Position numbers and translations under genes: made by a program. This document shows positions 61,852-64,000 of a stretch of DNA of 64,000 nucleotides, in pieces (position 1 is the stretch's first letter; every line of letters starts with the position of its first letter). The notes below the pieces were generated by a model, which had not been told where the DNA came from, ran no database searches, and worked only from the letters and a program-made list of their open reading frames with translations. This DNA is from Pseudisothecium myosuroides (lineage: Eukaryota; Streptophyta; Bryopsida; Hypnales; Lembophyllaceae), in contig OX637289.1 of assembly GCA_951799445.1 (NCBI GenBank), positions 2,892,501-2,956,500 on the forward strand, in the 5' to 3' direction.

Positions 61852-62035
61852 GGATGAAAAATATGGATGAAATGGATGAAAAATACGGATGATAGTGGAT
61901 GAAAAATACGGATGACAGTGGATGAAAAATATGGATGGAAGTGAATGAAAAATTTGGATGAACACTGGATGAAAAATACGGATGGAAGTGGATGAAAAAT
62001 TCAGATGACTATGGATGAAAATTTTTGGATGGATT
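61852..62035. repeat. 23 bp minisatellite, about 8 units
   Basis: GGATGAAAAATACGG-type units start at 61852, 61874, 61897, 61920, 61943, 61967, 61990 and 62013. Less regular GTGGATGAAA units extend left to about 61714. Confidence 0.85.
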
Positions 62036-62194
62036 ATAATTTAGCTGTCGCAAGAGGACTTTTCGCCATTAGAATTGTTGGACCTCTCATTTGCGGCTTC
62101 CCAGTTCAAAGAGCATGGCGCTACTTTTACTAAATCATGCTTGTGTGGCGACAAGGGTTGAATGCAGTTTAGGTGTAGGAGGATCATCTTGCAA

Positions 62195-62665
62195 CTTCAT
62201 CTACAAGAGACTAGGACAAGCAAACGAAATTAAATTGCATCAACACAATAAAAACATCGGATCATTTTATCAACTTCATCTACAAGACGTTTACCGAAAA
62301 GCAAACAAAATTAAACTGCATCAACACAGTGACAACATCGAATCATCCTACCGCCTTCATCTACAAGACAATAGGACAAGCGAATAAAATTAAATTGCAT
62401 CAATATAGTGAGGACATCAAATCATCTGGGGTCACTTCGTCTAGAAGAGACTACGAGAAGCTAATGAAATTAAACTATGTCAACAAAATGACAACATCAT
62501 AAAACTACGAACTTCATCTACAAGACAGTAAGACAAGCGAACAAAATTAAATTGCATCAACACAGTGAGGACATCGGATCATCCTACCAACTTCATCTAC
62601 AAGAGACTAGGACAAGCAAATGAAATTAAACTGCATCAACACAGTGACAACATCGAATGTTTTAT
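62195..62665. repeat. 77-81 bp tandem array, six units
   Basis: CTTCATCTACAAGA (or close variants) starts at 62195, 62274, 62355, 62435, 62512 and 62591. Each unit also holds AAATTAAATTGCATCAACAC and a CATCGAATCATCC-type segment. Unit length is not fixed at a multiple of three, so it is unlikely to encode protein. Confidence 0.85.
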
Positions 62666-62680
62666 GAAAGTGACTAAACA

Positions 62681-63109
62681 TTGTGCCTGTACTCTTGGAG
62701 TTCCGATTTCTTCAATTATTTTGCGGTACCTCTTACCTTTTTGCTGAAGTCTTCTAAGATTGCCTTCCAAGAACTTATTGGTTTAGGCGCTTCTATCCGC
62801 TTCAGCCTTCATGGTATAGATAGCACTTGGAGCATCATCGCTTCATTGAGCGTTGCAAACATCTCCATTCTGGCTAGACTCTTGCGGGCACTATTTCAGG
62901 GTCCAGTTCCGATTCAACATTCAAAGCATCATGTTCCCCTTATTATCATTACATGCCAACTAGCTCACCATCTTCGTGACATTCATCGTACATCCTCTAT
63001 AGCAGACGACGCACTCATCCAAAAATACCTTAGAACTATGAGACGCCTGTCCAATCGACCACAATCTCACATGAGCGTGCTTTTGGGGTTGCAAGGGCAA
63101 GCAAGTTAG
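62681..63109 (+). CDS. unrecognised 142-codon ORF in tandem-array region
   Basis: This is one of the longest open frames in the window outside the PLAC8 gene. It is mixed hydrophobic and basic, and includes LARLLRAL and a C-terminal segment rich in Arg, Ser and His. No domain is recognised and no coding partner is seen. It lies between the 79 bp array (left) and the GC-rich array (right), so it may be internal sequence of a large transposable element or an accidental ORF. Confidence 0.15.
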   Translation: MCLYSWSSDFFNYFAVPLTFLLKSSKIAFQELIGLGASIRFSLHGIDSTWSIIASLSVANISILARLLRALFQGPVPIQHSKHHVPLIIITCQLAHHLRDIHRTSSIADDALIQKYLRTMRRLSNRPQSHMSVLLGLQGQAS

Positions 63110-63674
63110 AAATTCAGGAGTGCTAATCGAGGAATATGTAGTCTGGCTAAAGAAGATGCACGATGAGTGTCACAAAGATGTCAAGCGTGTTGGATAATGA
63201 TTGTAGTACAGATCACTAGTACTAATACTTCGGTAACAACGACACTCAACACTCCAAATGACTAAGGCAACTCTAAATTCAAATGAGAACTGAAGTCTTC
63301 AATAGAGCTATCAACTACATGCACTCAAACTACTAGTGTAACGTCACGTAATACTACTTCCACTACCTGCGGCACTACCCTTGCTATTTGATGTCTTCGA
63401 CTGAAGCTGTACAACACTATCCTTATCACAACTACATGCATGCGGCCATTCTTAAGGGCAACATAGACCACCTCATCCTCTTCACATACACAACACGGCG
63501 ACACGTGGCATGAATAGATAAGTTTGCCAACGATCACCTTCTTTGGTTCTAATGGGCAAAGTACACAACACGTGTCATGAAACAATAAGGGGAGGGGAGG
63601 TAGGCTTATTCTCTTAAAAGTTCGGCAGGGGGGGCTGGGCAGCCCCCCCTGCCGGGCGGTTTTGGGTGTCTAGT
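63110..63674. other. unique spacer between ORF and GC-rich array
   Basis: Balanced base composition. An 86-codon minus-strand ORF (63585-63325) has several Cys residues but no recognised domain. Confidence 0.3.
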
Positions 63675-64000
63675 CCCTCGAATTGGGCAGGGGGTCTGCC
63701 CAGCCCCTCAATTTGGACGGGGTGCCTACCTAGCCCCTTCAGTTGGGCAAGGGGCATTGCCCACCCCCTCGGCTTGGGCAAGGGATCTGCCTAGTCTGTC
63801 GAGTCGGGTAGGGGAGGCTGTCGAACCCCTCTCGTCGGCTAGGGGGGCTGCCGAACCCCTCGAGTCCGCCGGGGGGGTCTGCAGAACCCCTCGAGTCCGA
63901 CGGGAGGGAGGACTGCAGAACCCCTCCAGTCTGACGAAGGGGAGTTGCAGAACCCCTTCAGTCGGACGGGGGGGGGGGCTGCAGAACCCCTTCAGTCGGA
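63675..64000. repeat. GC-rich 30-34 bp tandem array, cut by window end
   Basis: About ten units of the form CCCTCGAGTCCGACGGGGG..TGCAGAACC. The left units (GGGCAGGGGGTCTGCCCAGC) differ steadily from the right ones, showing graded divergence. A strong palindrome (GGGCTGGGCAGCCCCCCCTG) precedes it near 63633-63652. Confidence 0.85.

Noticed and set aside
61750..61965. Minus-strand frame of repeated FHPYFSS-type residues
   Set aside because: It is only a translation of the 23 bp tandem repeat.

Overview
This window is AT-rich nuclear DNA from a land plant or close relative. Three things support that: a spliced gene of a plant-type PLAC8 family, Stowaway-like elements with the typical CTCCCTCCGTCCC ends and TA target duplications, and a dense load of small non-autonomous DNA transposons. 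The species cannot be named from the sequence. No rRNA gene, tRNA gene, CRISPR array or bacterial operon was seen.

Only one protein gene is well supported. It lies on the minus strand at 44311-47624: five coding exons whose GT/AG borders and codon phases all agree, encoding a 286-residue PLAC8-domain membrane protein. Upstream of it (47625-49245) is a more GC-rich stretch that probably holds the 5' leader and promoter. Three other GC-richer islands may be genic but remain unproven: 3.4-3.9 kb (75-codon proline-rich ORF), 15.6-17.4 kb (TATA box at 15990) and 27.6-28.7 kb (possible spliced 33-codon ORF).

Most of the rest is repeats. The dominant group is about 20 copies of 520-950 bp elements ending in TTAACCCCTAAAG...CTTTAGGGGTTAA. 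Flanks outside the terminal TTAA do not match in the copies compared, so TTAA itself may be the target duplication, as in piggyBac-type elements. At least four different interiors share these ends. A second group has AGGTRG ends flanked by TA (138, 328, 346 and 409-417 bp types). Others are Stowaway-like (568 and 81 bp), pogo/Emigrant-like (about 200 bp), a 730 bp type with a 7 bp imperfect duplication, foldback elements, and decayed LINE-like 3' ends with A-rich tails.

The right end (61.4-64.0 kb) is different. It has three successive tandem arrays of 23 bp, about 79 bp and 30-34 bp (the last GC-rich and cut by the window edge), with an unrecognised 142-codon ORF between the second and third. 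It may be the inner part of one large element that continues past the window.

Layout: 1-15.2 kb TTAA elements and unique AT-rich DNA; 15.6-17.4 kb GC island; 17.4-27.6 kb repeats; 27.6-28.7 kb GC island; 28.9-44 kb repeats with nested insertions; 44.3-49.2 kb PLAC8 gene and upstream region; 49.3-61.1 kb repeats and an 883 bp duplication; 61.4-64 kb tandem arrays.
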